A stretch of 64,000 nt of DNA from assembly GCA_046351215.1 (NCBI GenBank), contig JAXLYX010000009.1:393172-457171 (forward strand), in the 5' to 3' direction. The notes under the pieces were generated by a model. That model had not been told where the DNA came from. It searched no databases and saw only the letters and a list, made by a program, of their open reading frames with translations. A program made the translations under genes and the position numbers. Below, in pieces: positions 52,181 to 61,269 of this stretch. The stretch comes from JAXLYX01 sp046351215 (GTDB taxonomy: Bacteria > Myxococcota_A > Polyangia > Polyangiales > Houyiibacteriaceae). Positions within the stretch are counted from its first letter, which is position 1. Each line of letters begins with the position of its first letter.

Positions 52181-53820
52181 TGGGAGCCCGTCTCGACGCC
52201 CTCCGCGAGCGGTTCCGCGACCCGAACCCGATCCTCGTCCGCGAGCTCCGGTCGAGCTTCCGCACGCCCCGCTTCGTCCGCACGATGACGACGGCCCTGA
52301 TGGTGCTCCTCCTCGTCGTGCTCGGCGGCGGGCTCGCGGGCTCGGCGGGCAGCGTCGCGCCGGCGGAGAAGGGGCGGAGCATCTTCCAGGTCTTCTTCAC
52401 TGTCGCCTACGTCCTCCTCGCGGCGGTCGCGCCGACGTTCGGGGCGAGCGCCTTCACCACGGAGAAGGAGCAGGAGACCTACGAGTCGGTCCTCCTCTCC
52501 GGCCTCTCCCCCGAGCGCTTCGTGCTCGGGAAGCTCCTCGCCTCCTACGTGGAGATCGGTCTGCTCCTCGTCGCCTCGGTGCCGATCCTCGGGGTGTCGA
52601 TCCTCTTCGGCGGCGTCTCCCCGCTCGAGGTCCTGCTCGGCTTCGCCGTCCTCCTCGTCGCCATCGCGCCGGGCATCTCGCTCGGCGTGGCCCTCTCGTC
52701 GAGGCTCCGTTCCACGCGCACGGCCGCGACGCTCGCGCTCGTGATCGCGGCCCCCACCGCCTACGCCGGCCTCGGCGTGATGGCCGGCATCGAGTCCGGG
52801 CGCTCGGGGAAGTTCCCCGGCACCGGTGACGGGCCCTTCGCCTTCGTCTCCGATCTCGCTGCGAACGCCACCGACCTCGAGAGCTGGCTCGTGCTCTTCG
52901 TCGCTCCCGTCGTCGCCGCCGGTCTCGCGACCTGGCTCTTCGTCGCGTCGGCGATCGCCGGTGTGCGCCCCGAGGCCGAGGATCGGGTCTCTCCGTTCAA
53001 GGCCTGGTCGATCGCCACCGCGCTCGCCCTGCTCGTCGGGTACACGGCCCTGCTCGCGCGCGTCCCGGGCACGGGCCTCGACGAGGCGAGCCTCGGCCTG
53101 CAGGTCGCGCTCGTGCCCGTGGCCCTCTTCTTCGCGATGCTCTTCGCGAACGAGCCCCCGCTGCCGCCCCGGAGCCATCGCTCTCCCTCGACGTTCCGGG
53201 AGCGCGTCCTCGCCCACCTCGGTCCGGGCTCCCTCGGCACGGCCCGCTTCGCTTCCCTCCTCTTGACCGAGCTCCTCCTCGCACCGGTCGCGCTCTTCGT
53301 GGTCGTCGCCGTCCTCGTCCGTGGCGAGCCGAAGGCCCTCGGCGACGGCCGCGCGCTCGTGATCGCGCTCGTCGTCGCGATCGGGAGCTTGGTCGCCTCC
53401 CTGGTCGTCCTCGAGCTCGGCGTCTTCGTGCGCACCCTGATCGGCGGGGGCGTCGCCTCGCGGGCCGCCCAGCTCGGCTTCGGGGTCGCGGCCTCCCTGC
53501 TGCCCTTGATGATCGTCCCCATCCTCGACCTCGACGCGTTCGATCACGTCCCCGAGCGGGTCCCCTGGCCCCTGCGGGTCTCGTTGCTCGCCCCGGGATT
53601 CGTCGCCGCGCACCTCGAGCGGGGCTCCCCGCCCGCCGACGTGCTCCTGCTCGCTCCCTTCCTCGTGCTGCACGGGTCGCTCGGCCTCGCCCTGCGCTTC
53701 GCCACCGGGCGTCGCGTGGCCGCCGCCCGGGCCCGTCTCGACGCCGTCCGCGCCCGACTCGAGGCCGAGGTCGCGCGCCGGAGGGCCGGCGAGGCGGCCG
53801 CGGAGGCACGTCCTGTCTAG
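52180..53820 (+). CDS. ABC-2 type permease
   Basis: 546 residues with about 12 membrane segments. The N-terminal NPILVRELRSSFRTPRFV cytosolic helix before TM1 is characteristic of ABC-2 permeases, and FTTEKEQETYESVLLSGLSPERFVLGKLLASY is the coupling region. The protein is twice the usual length of a half-permease, so it may hold both halves (two sets of six TMs split near residue 280-310). I chose the ATG at 52180, which shares one base with the ATPase stop; a GTG at 52177 is adjacent. The substrate is unknown. Confidence 0.85.
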   Translation: MGARLDALRERFRDPNPILVRELRSSFRTPRFVRTMTTALMVLLLVVLGGGLAGSAGSVAPAEKGRSIFQVFFTVAYVLLAAVAPTFGASAFTTEKEQETYESVLLSGLSPERFVLGKLLASYVEIGLLLVASVPILGVSILFGGVSPLEVLLGFAVLLVAIAPGISLGVALSSRLRSTRTAATLALVIAAPTAYAGLGVMAGIESGRSGKFPGTGDGPFAFVSDLAANATDLESWLVLFVAPVVAAGLATWLFVASAIAGVRPEAEDRVSPFKAWSIATALALLVGYTALLARVPGTGLDEASLGLQVALVPVALFFAMLFANEPPLPPRSHRSPSTFRERVLAHLGPGSLGTARFASLLLTELLLAPVALFVVVAVLVRGEPKALGDGRALVIALVVAIGSLVASLVVLELGVFVRTLIGGGVASRAAQLGFGVAASLLPLMIVPILDLDAFDHVPERVPWPLRVSLLAPGFVAAHLERGSPPADVLLLAPFLVLHGSLGLALRFATGRRVAAARARLDAVRARLEAEVARRRAGEAAAEARPV

Positions 53821-54682
53821 CCTGCTCGACCCGGAGTTCCTGCGGAGGCTCGCGGGCCTCAGGCTCGCCGTCCGTCGCCGCTTCCGGGGCGTCCTCGTCG
53901 GCGCACGTCGCTCTCCCCGGCGGGGGTCCTCCGTCGAGTTCGCCGAGCATCGCCCCTACGCGCCCGGCGACGACGTCCGGCGCATCGACTGGAAGGTCTT
54001 CGCCCGCCTCGAGTCGCTCGTCGTGAAGCTCTTCGTCGCGGAGGAGGATCTCACGGTCCACCTCCTCGTCGACGCGAGCCGCTCCCTCTCCGTCGGCGAG
54101 CCGACGAAGCTCGAGACGGCGAAGCGCATCGCCGCGGGGCTCGGCTACCTCGCGCTCTCGGCGAACGAGCGGGTCACGGTGGTCCCCTTCGCCGACGGCC
54201 GCTCGGCCTTCGTGCCCGCCGGGCGGGGCCGGAAGCGCGTCGCCGAGCTCCTGCGGATCCTCGATGGGCTCGAGGCGAGAGGCGGGACCGACCTTTCCGG
54301 CTCGGTCGAAGCGTTCCTCGCGCGGCGTCCGAGGCCCGGGCTCGTCGTCGTGCTCAGCGATCTCCTCGACCCGGGCGGATACGAACGACCGCTCGCGCGC
54401 CTCCTCGCGGACCGGCACGAGGTCGTGCTCTTCCACGTCCTCGCCGACGAGGAGCTCGCGCCCGCGCGCGGGGGGGACGTCACCCTCGTCGACGTGGAGA
54501 ACGGGCGACGCATCGACGTCTCGCTCGACGGTCGGACGCTCTCCGCGTACCGGGCTCGCCTCACGCGTTTCCTCGAGGACGCCGAGGCCTATGCGCGGAG
54601 GCGAGGCATCCGCTACGTGCGCGTCGAGGGCGCGGCGCGGTTCGAGGAGGCGCTGCTCGGCTACCTCGGGGGCGCGTCGTGA
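53813..54682 (+). CDS. DUF58 family protein with CTG start codon
   Basis: 289 residues. The DUF58 core E-F-A-E-H-R-P-Y-A-P-G-D-D-V-R-R-I-D-W-K is at about 43-62, and a vWA-like domain with MIDAS-type D-A-S-R-S-L follows (about 87). No ATG, GTG or TTG exists between the last upstream stop-free stretch and residue 71. A CTG at 53813, six bases after GGAGG, begins (M)SSLLDPEFLRRLAGLRL, which is exactly where DUF58 proteins start. It overlaps the permease stop by 8 nt and the next gene by 4 nt. A GTG at 54023 would delete the core motif. It is a predicted MoxR partner at the inner membrane. Confidence 0.85.
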   Translation: MSSLLDPEFLRRLAGLRLAVRRRFRGVLVGARRSPRRGSSVEFAEHRPYAPGDDVRRIDWKVFARLESLVVKLFVAEEDLTVHLLVDASRSLSVGEPTKLETAKRIAAGLGYLALSANERVTVVPFADGRSAFVPAGRGRKRVAELLRILDGLEARGGTDLSGSVEAFLARRPRPGLVVVLSDLLDPGGYERPLARLLADRHEVVLFHVLADEELAPARGGDVTLVDVENGRRIDVSLDGRTLSAYRARLTRFLEDAEAYARRRGIRYVRVEGAARFEEALLGYLGGAS

Positions 54683-56574
54683 GCCTCCTCGCTCCGTGGA
54701 ACCTGCTCTTCCTCGGTCTGCTCGGGCCGCTCGTCCTCCTCTACGTCCTGAAGCAGAAGCGGACGGAGCGCTCCGTCGGCTCGACCCTGCTCTGGGAGCA
54801 GGTCCTCCGCGATCTCTCGGCGGAGCATCCGTGGCAGCGCCTGCGACCCCAGCTTTCGTTGCTGCTCCAAGCGATCGCGCTCGCGCTCGGCGCCTTCGCC
54901 CTGGCGCGTCCCGTCGGTGGGCCCGCCGTGCCCCGGGGCGCGTCGGTCGCGGTGGTGCTCGACGTCTCCCCTTCGATGGCGGCGCAGCGGGACGGTCTCA
55001 CGGCCCTCGACGAAGCGCGCCGGACCGTCGACGCGATCGCGCGGACGCTCGGCCCGGGCGGACGGATGCTCGTCGTCCTCGCCACACCCGAGCCCTCGGT
55101 CCTCCTCCCGCTCACGGGCGATGCGGCGCGCATCCACACGGCGCTCGCCTCGATCGGGGTCGAGGGCGGCCATCCCGATCTCGCGGGGGCGGTCGCGCTC
55201 GCGCACGAACGCCTCCGCGGCGGGCTGCCCGGGAGCCGGGTCGTCGTCCTCACGGATGCGGCCGACGCCGGCGAGCTCTCCCTGCCGCGCACCGGCGTCC
55301 CGGTCCGCGTGGAGCGCGTGGGCGGTGGGGGGGACAACGTGGCGATCGTCGCCGTCGACGCTCGGGCGCGGGCGGACGCGGAGCATCCGGATCGGGTCGA
55401 TCTCTTCGTGCGCGTGCAGCGACGGGCGCGCGCCGCGGCGCGCGTGGTCGTTGTGGCGGAGGTCGAAGGGCTCGGGGTCCGCGGCGCCCGCATGGTCGAT
55501 CTCGCGCGCGACGGGGGGACCTCGATCGTGCTCCCGCTCGACGTCCCCCCCGCGCCGGACGGCGGGGCGCGGCGGCTCGTGGTGCGTCTCGCCGGAGAGG
55601 GCGGCACGGCGTACGAGGACGCGCTGCCGCTCGACGACCTCGCGTTCGCGCGCGCACCGGGCGCCGAGAAGCTCCCAGTCTTCGTCCTCCATTCCCCGGG
55701 GCCCGAGGTCCTGAGGGCGCTCGCGGCGGACGCGTCGGCGGAGGTCTTCGAGCTCCCACCGGAGCGCCTCCCCGAGCTCGTCGCACGCGAACGGACGTCG
55801 GGAGGCCTCTTCGTGGTCGCCGATGCGCTGCCCGGCGGGATCGCGCCGCCGGGCGACGTGCTCGCCATCGGACCCCGCGCGGCGGCCGCGCTCGCGGGCG
55901 CGGTCGGGGCTCCGGCGGCCGCGCGCCTCGTCGACGTCGACGAGGCGGATCCGAGGATGCGCTTCGTCCGGCTCGAGGGGCTCGTCTTCCCCTCGCTCCG
56001 AGGGATCCGCGCGGCGGAGTGGAGGCCCCTCGTCTCGACGGATGCGGGGGCCGCGATCGCTGCCCTCGACCGACCCGATCGCGAGACCGTCGTCGTCGCC
56101 TTCGATCCCGCGACCACGCGCTGGCCCGGCGATCCCTCCTTCGTGGTCTTCCTCCACAACGTCATCGAGCGGTCGCGCGAGCGTCAGGTGCGAGCGCACG
56201 TGCCGGACGGAACGCTCGGCGCGCCGCTGCGGGTTCCCGCCCCGGACGGGACGGAGGTGCGGGCCGTGTCGCCGTCGGGCGCGACACGCGCGGCGACCGC
56301 GCGGGGTGGCCTCGCCATCGTGCCCGTCCCGTCGGAGGTCGGTCTCTTCTCGGTCACGGTGGGGAGGCGCAGCGAGCGCGTGGCGCGCCAGCTCCTCGAT
56401 CCAGCGGAGAGCGACCTCCGCCCGAAGCTCCGCCTCCTCGAGGGGAGCGCGCGCACCGCCGCGGTCGCCCCGCCGCCGAAGCAGCGGACGGAGCTGCTCC
56501 CCTTCCTCGCCCTCGCGGTGCTCCTCTTCGTGGTGCTCGACGCCTTCCACGCGACGCGGAAGGAGGTCCGGTGA
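54679..56574 (+). CDS. BatA/vWA-domain membrane protein
   Basis: 631 residues. The N-terminal BatA motif contains two helices (LLAPWNLLFLGLLGPLVLLYVLKQKRTER, about 1-30, and a second about 60-80). The vWA domain follows (about 88-270) with MIDAS D-V-S-P-S-M, T in G-G-H-P-D-L and D in VVVLTDAAD. The second half is beta-rich, and a last membrane helix is near 610-628. The GTG start overlaps the DUF58 stop (GTGA). vWA proteins of Bat operons form complexes with MoxR at the inner membrane and are linked to stress tolerance. Confidence 0.85.
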   Translation: MSLLAPWNLLFLGLLGPLVLLYVLKQKRTERSVGSTLLWEQVLRDLSAEHPWQRLRPQLSLLLQAIALALGAFALARPVGGPAVPRGASVAVVLDVSPSMAAQRDGLTALDEARRTVDAIARTLGPGGRMLVVLATPEPSVLLPLTGDAARIHTALASIGVEGGHPDLAGAVALAHERLRGGLPGSRVVVLTDAADAGELSLPRTGVPVRVERVGGGGDNVAIVAVDARARADAEHPDRVDLFVRVQRRARAAARVVVVAEVEGLGVRGARMVDLARDGGTSIVLPLDVPPAPDGGARRLVVRLAGEGGTAYEDALPLDDLAFARAPGAEKLPVFVLHSPGPEVLRALAADASAEVFELPPERLPELVARERTSGGLFVVADALPGGIAPPGDVLAIGPRAAAALAGAVGAPAAARLVDVDEADPRMRFVRLEGLVFPSLRGIRAAEWRPLVSTDAGAAIAALDRPDRETVVVAFDPATTRWPGDPSFVVFLHNVIERSRERQVRAHVPDGTLGAPLRVPAPDGTEVRAVSPSGATRAATARGGLAIVPVPSEVGLFSVTVGRRSERVARQLLDPAESDLRPKLRLLEGSARTAAVAPPPKQRTELLPFLALAVLLFVVLDAFHATRKEVR

Positions 56575-59447
56575 TCCGCTTCGAGACGCCGCTCCTCCTC
56601 CTCGCCGCCGCGCCCTTCGTGGTCGCGTTGCTGCTCCGCGCGCGCCATCTGCCCGCCTCGCTCGGTCCCACGAGGCGGAGGTGGGTCGCGGGGCTCCTGC
56701 TCGCGACGGGGTTGCTCGCCGCCGCCGCCGCGGCGGGGATCGAGCTCGGGCGTCCGCACGACGCGCGTGCCGTCGTCGTCGTGCTCGATCGGAGCCGGAG
56801 CGTGGACGGCGCCGAGCCGCGATCGGTGGAGACCCTGCTCGGCTCGCTCCGCCGCGCCTCGCGCACGATGCGGCGCGACGATCGGCTCGGCCTCGTGGTC
56901 TTCGGCGCCGAAGCGGCGACGGAGCTCCTGCCGTCGCCGAGACCGCCGATCGGCGATCGACGCGCGGCGGTCGCGAGGGACGGGACCGACGTCGCGGCCG
57001 CCCTTCGTCGTGCGCTCGCGGATCTCCCCGAGGGCTACGACGCGCGCATCGTGCTCGTGAGCGACGGGAACGCGACCTCGGGCGATGCGCTCGGAGTCGC
57101 CGGCGCCGCGGCGGCACGCGGCGTGCCCGTCGACGTCGTGCCCATCGATCGACGTCCCCGCCCCGAGGTCGGGGTGGTCCGCGTGCGGATGCCGGCCACG
57201 GCGCAAGAGGGCGAGCCGATCGCGCTGCGGATCGTGACGCGTGCCACGCAGCCCACGCCCGTGCGCGTCTTCGTGACGCGCGACGGACGGCCCATGGCCT
57301 CGGGCGAGGCGGTCCTCTCGAGCGGCGAGGACGTGCTCGTCCTCCGGGATCGGGCGCCCGGCTCCGGCCTGCACCGCTACGACGCGCGCATCGAGCCCCT
57401 CGATCCGCGCCACGACGGCTCGCGTCTCGACGACGAGGGCGGAGCCTTCCTCCGCGTCGAGGGCGAGGCGCGCGCGCTCGTCGTCGCCGAGACGCCGGCG
57501 GGCGCCGAGGCGCTCGTCGACGGGCTCCGCGCGAGCGGCCTCCACGTCGACCTCGTCGATCCGAGCGGCATCCCGAGCACGCTCGGCGAGCTCGCCGCGA
57601 ACGACCTCGTCGTCCTCGCGGACGTCCCGGCCCGTCGCTTCACGGAGCAAGGGCTCCACGACCTCGCGAGCTACGTCCGCGATCTCGGTGGAGGGCTCCT
57701 GATGTTGGGTGCGGAGCACGCGTTCGGTCTCGGCGGCTACGCCTCCACGCCCATCGAAGAGGTCATGCCGGCGACGTTCGACCTCCGTCGCCGACGCGAT
57801 CGGCTCTCGCTCGCCATGGTGATCGCGATCGATCGGAGCGGCTCGATGTCGGCACCGGTCCCCGGGGGCCGTCAGAAGATCGAGCTCGCCAACGAGGCGG
57901 CCGCGCGCTCCGCCTCCCTGCTCTCGGAGAACGATCGGGTCGCCGTCTTCCACGTCGACACCGAGGTGCACGAGACGCAGCCGATGACCCGCGTGACGGA
58001 GCCGGGAGCCATCGCGGCCGCCTGCCGTCGGGCGACCAGCGGGGGCGGCGGGATCTTCGTGAACGTGGCCCTGCGCTCGGCCTACGACGCCCTCGGCCGA
58101 GAGAACGCGCAGCTCCGGCACGTGCTCCTCTTCAGCGACGGGAGCGACTCGGAGGAGCTCGCCGGGACGCGGGAGCTCGCGCGGGAGGCGGCGCGTCGCC
58201 GGATCACGACGTCGATCGTGTCGATGGGCAACGGACCGGACACGCCCGAGCTCGAGGTGCTGGCGCGCCTCGGGGGCGGTCGCTTCTACATCGTCGAGGA
58301 CATGACCGAGCTCCCCCGCATCTTCACGGAGGAGACGATGGAGGCGAGCCGAGCCGCCTTCGCCGAGAAGACCTTCCGTCCGGTCCGGGTCGAGGAGGGG
58401 CCGGCGATCGCGGGAATCGACTTCCGCTCGGCTCCCGCCCTCGGAGGGCTCGCCCTCGTCAACGCGCGTCCCGAGGCGACCGTGCACCTCGAAGCCGCGC
58501 GGGACGAGCCCCTGCTCGCCCGCTGGCAGGTCGGCCTCGGTCGGAGCGCGGTCTTCACCACCGACGCGGGAGGACGCTACGCGCAGGCATGGGTCGGATG
58601 GAGCGGCTATCCGGCGCTCTTCGGCCAGCTCGCACGGGATCTCGCGCGGCGCGAGCACGCGACCGATGCAGAGACGCGCGTCGCGATCGAGCAGGGCCTC
58701 GGCCGCATCGTCGTCGAGGCGGTGGATCGCGAAGGTCGCTACCGCAACTACCTCGAGCTCCGGGCCCGCGTCGCCGCGCCCGGAGGAGGAACGGAGGCCG
58801 TCTCCCTCGTCCAGACGGGCGCGGGACGCTACGAGGCGCGCTTCGACGCGGCGGCGCCGGGCGCCTACTTCGTCACCGTCGAGGACGCGGAGGCGGGCCT
58901 CGTCGGCACGACGGCCGTGGTCCGCCCGGCTGGCGACGAGCTGCGCGGCGACGGGACCGATCGGGCCTTCCTCGCGCGGCTCGCCGGGACGAGCGGTGGT
59001 CGCGAGCGCCGCGACCTCGCGTCGGTCTTCGAGGGGCCGAGGCGCCGGGTCTTCCGCTACACGCCCGTGGAGGCGGAGGCCCTCGCGCTCGCACTCCTGC
59101 TCTTCCTCGCCTCCGTCGCCGTGCGTCGGCTCCGCACGTTCCGCTTCGCCCGGGCGAAGAGGGCGACGGCTCGGGACGCGGCCCCCGCCGACGTGGCGGC
59201 CACCGTCGACGCCCTGTCGGCCCACGCCCGGCAGCGGCGTGGGAAGGGCATCGGAGGCGCGCTCGGCTCGGCTCCCGCTCCCTCCGGAGAGGCGGCCGGG
59301 ATCCCCGCGCAGATCGCGATCCCTCCCACCTCCGGGGCCGACGCCGCCGGAGCCCACGATGCCTCGGCGGCCCCAGACGCGCGCGGAGCGTCGAGCGATG
59401 CAGCGACCCTCGCCGAGCGTCTGCTCGAGCGGAAGCGCAAGAGGTGA
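56571..59447 (+). CDS. Two-vWA/GATase-like membrane protein ending the operon
   Basis: 958 residues from a GTG after GGAGG, overlapping the previous stop (GTGA). Two N-terminal helices (about 5-60) are followed by a first vWA domain with D-R-S-R-S-V (about 68). A GATase-like middle part contains L-L-M-L-G-A-E-H-A-F-G-L-G-G-Y (about 380). A second vWA domain has the complete MIDAS D-R-S-G-S-M (about 421). A beta-rich region, a further helix (about 843) and a low-complexity cytosolic tail follow. The order GATase inside a vWA protein is known for Bat-type proteins of this size. It is the last gene of the eight-gene overlap chain. Confidence 0.85.
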   Translation: MIRFETPLLLLAAAPFVVALLLRARHLPASLGPTRRRWVAGLLLATGLLAAAAAAGIELGRPHDARAVVVVLDRSRSVDGAEPRSVETLLGSLRRASRTMRRDDRLGLVVFGAEAATELLPSPRPPIGDRRAAVARDGTDVAAALRRALADLPEGYDARIVLVSDGNATSGDALGVAGAAAARGVPVDVVPIDRRPRPEVGVVRVRMPATAQEGEPIALRIVTRATQPTPVRVFVTRDGRPMASGEAVLSSGEDVLVLRDRAPGSGLHRYDARIEPLDPRHDGSRLDDEGGAFLRVEGEARALVVAETPAGAEALVDGLRASGLHVDLVDPSGIPSTLGELAANDLVVLADVPARRFTEQGLHDLASYVRDLGGGLLMLGAEHAFGLGGYASTPIEEVMPATFDLRRRRDRLSLAMVIAIDRSGSMSAPVPGGRQKIELANEAAARSASLLSENDRVAVFHVDTEVHETQPMTRVTEPGAIAAACRRATSGGGGIFVNVALRSAYDALGRENAQLRHVLLFSDGSDSEELAGTRELAREAARRRITTSIVSMGNGPDTPELEVLARLGGGRFYIVEDMTELPRIFTEETMEASRAAFAEKTFRPVRVEEGPAIAGIDFRSAPALGGLALVNARPEATVHLEAARDEPLLARWQVGLGRSAVFTTDAGGRYAQAWVGWSGYPALFGQLARDLARREHATDAETRVAIEQGLGRIVVEAVDREGRYRNYLELRARVAAPGGGTEAVSLVQTGAGRYEARFDAAAPGAYFVTVEDAEAGLVGTTAVVRPAGDELRGDGTDRAFLARLAGTSGGRERRDLASVFEGPRRRVFRYTPVEAEALALALLLFLASVAVRRLRTFRFARAKRATARDAAPADVAATVDALSAHARQRRGKGIGGALGSAPAPSGEAAGIPAQIAIPPTSGADAAGAHDASAAPDARGASSDAATLAERLLERKRKR

Positions 59448-59489
59448 GACGAGGTAGGTCGGGGTCGCAGCGATCTCGCGCCTCCGGCT

Positions 59490-59518
59490 TTCCCCGACGT
59501 GCTCCCGCTCCCTACAAT
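59490..59518 (+). promoter_or_regulatory. Candidate promoter of the GH1 gene
   Basis: TTCCCC (59490-59495), a 17-nt spacer and TACAAT (59513-59518) lie 44 nt before the ATG. GGAGG at 59551-59555 is a good ribosome site, so this gene has a normal leader. Confidence 0.4.
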
Positions 59519-59562
59519 CGTGCGCGGATGCGGCGCCTGGGCTGGCGCCCGGAGGTGTCTTC

Positions 59563-61191
59563 ATGCGTGCTCGCTCGACGCGTCTCGCGTCGTTCTCGAT
59601 CGGACTCCTGGCCTTCGCCTTCGCGAGCTGCGACGACGGTCCTTCGACGATTTCCTTTCCTGCGAGCGGCTCGATCGCCGGCGACGCGGGGCGCGGCTCG
59701 TTCACGTTCGGCGCCGCCACGGCCGCGATGCAGATCGAGGAGAACCAGCCGGCTTCCGACTGGTATTGGTGGACGCTTCCGGCCGCGATGGGAGGGAAGG
59801 GCAACGGCACGCCCGTCGGTGACGCCGTGCGCGGCTACTCGATGGCGCAGTCGGACATCGCGCTGATGCAGGCGATGCACCTCGATGCCTACCGCTTCAA
59901 CCCGAGCTGGCCTCGCATCGAGCCGACGCGCGACAACGTCGACGCGGCGGCGCTCGCCCACTACCGGGACTACCTGGTCGCGCTGAAGGCGGCGGGCATC
60001 AAGCCCATGATCACGGTGCACCACTTCTCGAGCCCGATCTGGGTCGACGACTTCCGCAATCCCTCGACGACCCCCTGCGTGCCGAGCGACACGGACCTCT
60101 GCGGCTGGGACGACGACGCGGGCGCGCAGCAGATCATCGCCGAGCTCGCCGAGCACGCCGCGCTCCTCGCGCAGCAGTACGGTGGCTACGTCGACGAGTG
60201 GTGCACGCTGAACGAGCCGGTGAACTACCTGCTCGCGAGCCACGGCCTCGGCTCGTTCCCGCCCGGCAAGACCTCCCTCATCTCCGAGCTGGACCTCGGC
60301 GGCCTCGTCCGCGCGATGCGCAACTACCTCAAGGCCCACATCGCCATCTACGACGCCATCCGTGCGAACGACACGATGGACGCCGACGGGGACGGTGACA
60401 ACGCCCGCATCGGTCTCTCGCTGAACTCGATCGCCGTCGTGCCGACGTACGACAACGCGCTCAGCAACGAGCCCGCCGACATCGCCGCGGCCGACCGCGC
60501 CTTCTACGCGTACCACTACCTCTTCCCGGACTCGATCCTGAACGGCACCTTCGACACGAACCTCGACGGGACGCCGGACGAGACGCATCCCGAGTGGAAT
60601 TCGACGCGTCGCCTGGACTGGCTCGGCGTGCAGTACTACTCGCGTCAGGGCGTCACCTCGAACACGGGCGGCGTGCCGGGCCTCGTCTTCCTCGGCCTCG
60701 CTCCCTGCGTCCCCGGCAATTTCGACTCGATCTTCCACGCCTGCGTCGATCCGGTCGATCCGACGCATTGGGTCCCGTCGATGGGCTACGAGTACTACGA
60801 GGAAGGCGTGTACGAGGTCCTGACGAAGCTCCACGAGCGCTACAAGAACGTCGGCCTCCCGATGACCGTGACCGAGTCCGGCATCGCGGCCGAGGTCGGT
60901 CGTCGTCGCTCGGAGCACATCGTCCGCTCCCTCGAGCAGATCTGGCGTGCACGGCAGGCCGGCGTCGACGTCCGCGGCTACTACCACTGGAGCCTCATGG
61001 ACAACTTCGAGTGGGCCGAGGGCTACGAGCCGCACTTCGGCCTCTACCACGTGAACGCGGGCGCGGGCGACTACACGCGCACGCCGACCGACGGCGCGAC
61101 CATGCTCGGCGACATCGTCGGAGCGCGTCGGCTCACGGGCTCCGTCCGCTCGTCGTACGGCGGGACGGGTCCGATGACGCCCGAGCCCTGA
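59563..61191 (+). CDS. Glycoside hydrolase family 1 (beta-glucosidase-like) lipoprotein
   Basis: 542 residues with lipobox FAS-C23, so the enzyme is exported and membrane-bound, unusual for GH1 enzymes, which are mostly cytosolic. The catalytic acid/base is E218 in C-T-L-N-E-P-V-N-Y, and the nucleophile is E438 in V-T-E-S-G-I. Substrate-binding DAYRFNPSWPRIEP, the H-H-F pair (ITVHHFSSP) and D-N-F-E-W-A-E-G-Y near the end are all present. The C-terminal 20 residues extend slightly beyond the usual GH1 end. It cleaves terminal beta-linked sugars, probably from small external glycans or glycosides. It is a single-gene unit. Confidence 0.9.
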   Translation: MRARSTRLASFSIGLLAFAFASCDDGPSTISFPASGSIAGDAGRGSFTFGAATAAMQIEENQPASDWYWWTLPAAMGGKGNGTPVGDAVRGYSMAQSDIALMQAMHLDAYRFNPSWPRIEPTRDNVDAAALAHYRDYLVALKAAGIKPMITVHHFSSPIWVDDFRNPSTTPCVPSDTDLCGWDDDAGAQQIIAELAEHAALLAQQYGGYVDEWCTLNEPVNYLLASHGLGSFPPGKTSLISELDLGGLVRAMRNYLKAHIAIYDAIRANDTMDADGDGDNARIGLSLNSIAVVPTYDNALSNEPADIAAADRAFYAYHYLFPDSILNGTFDTNLDGTPDETHPEWNSTRRLDWLGVQYYSRQGVTSNTGGVPGLVFLGLAPCVPGNFDSIFHACVDPVDPTHWVPSMGYEYYEEGVYEVLTKLHERYKNVGLPMTVTESGIAAEVGRRRSEHIVRSLEQIWRARQAGVDVRGYYHWSLMDNFEWAEGYEPHFGLYHVNAGAGDYTRTPTDGATMLGDIVGARRLTGSVRSSYGGTGPMTPEP

Positions 61192-61269
61192 GCGACCCGA
61201 CCGCCGCCCGGGAGGTCGAGCGAGGCTCGGCCCCGGGCGGCTCGACGTTCCGTCTGCTAGGGGACTGCC

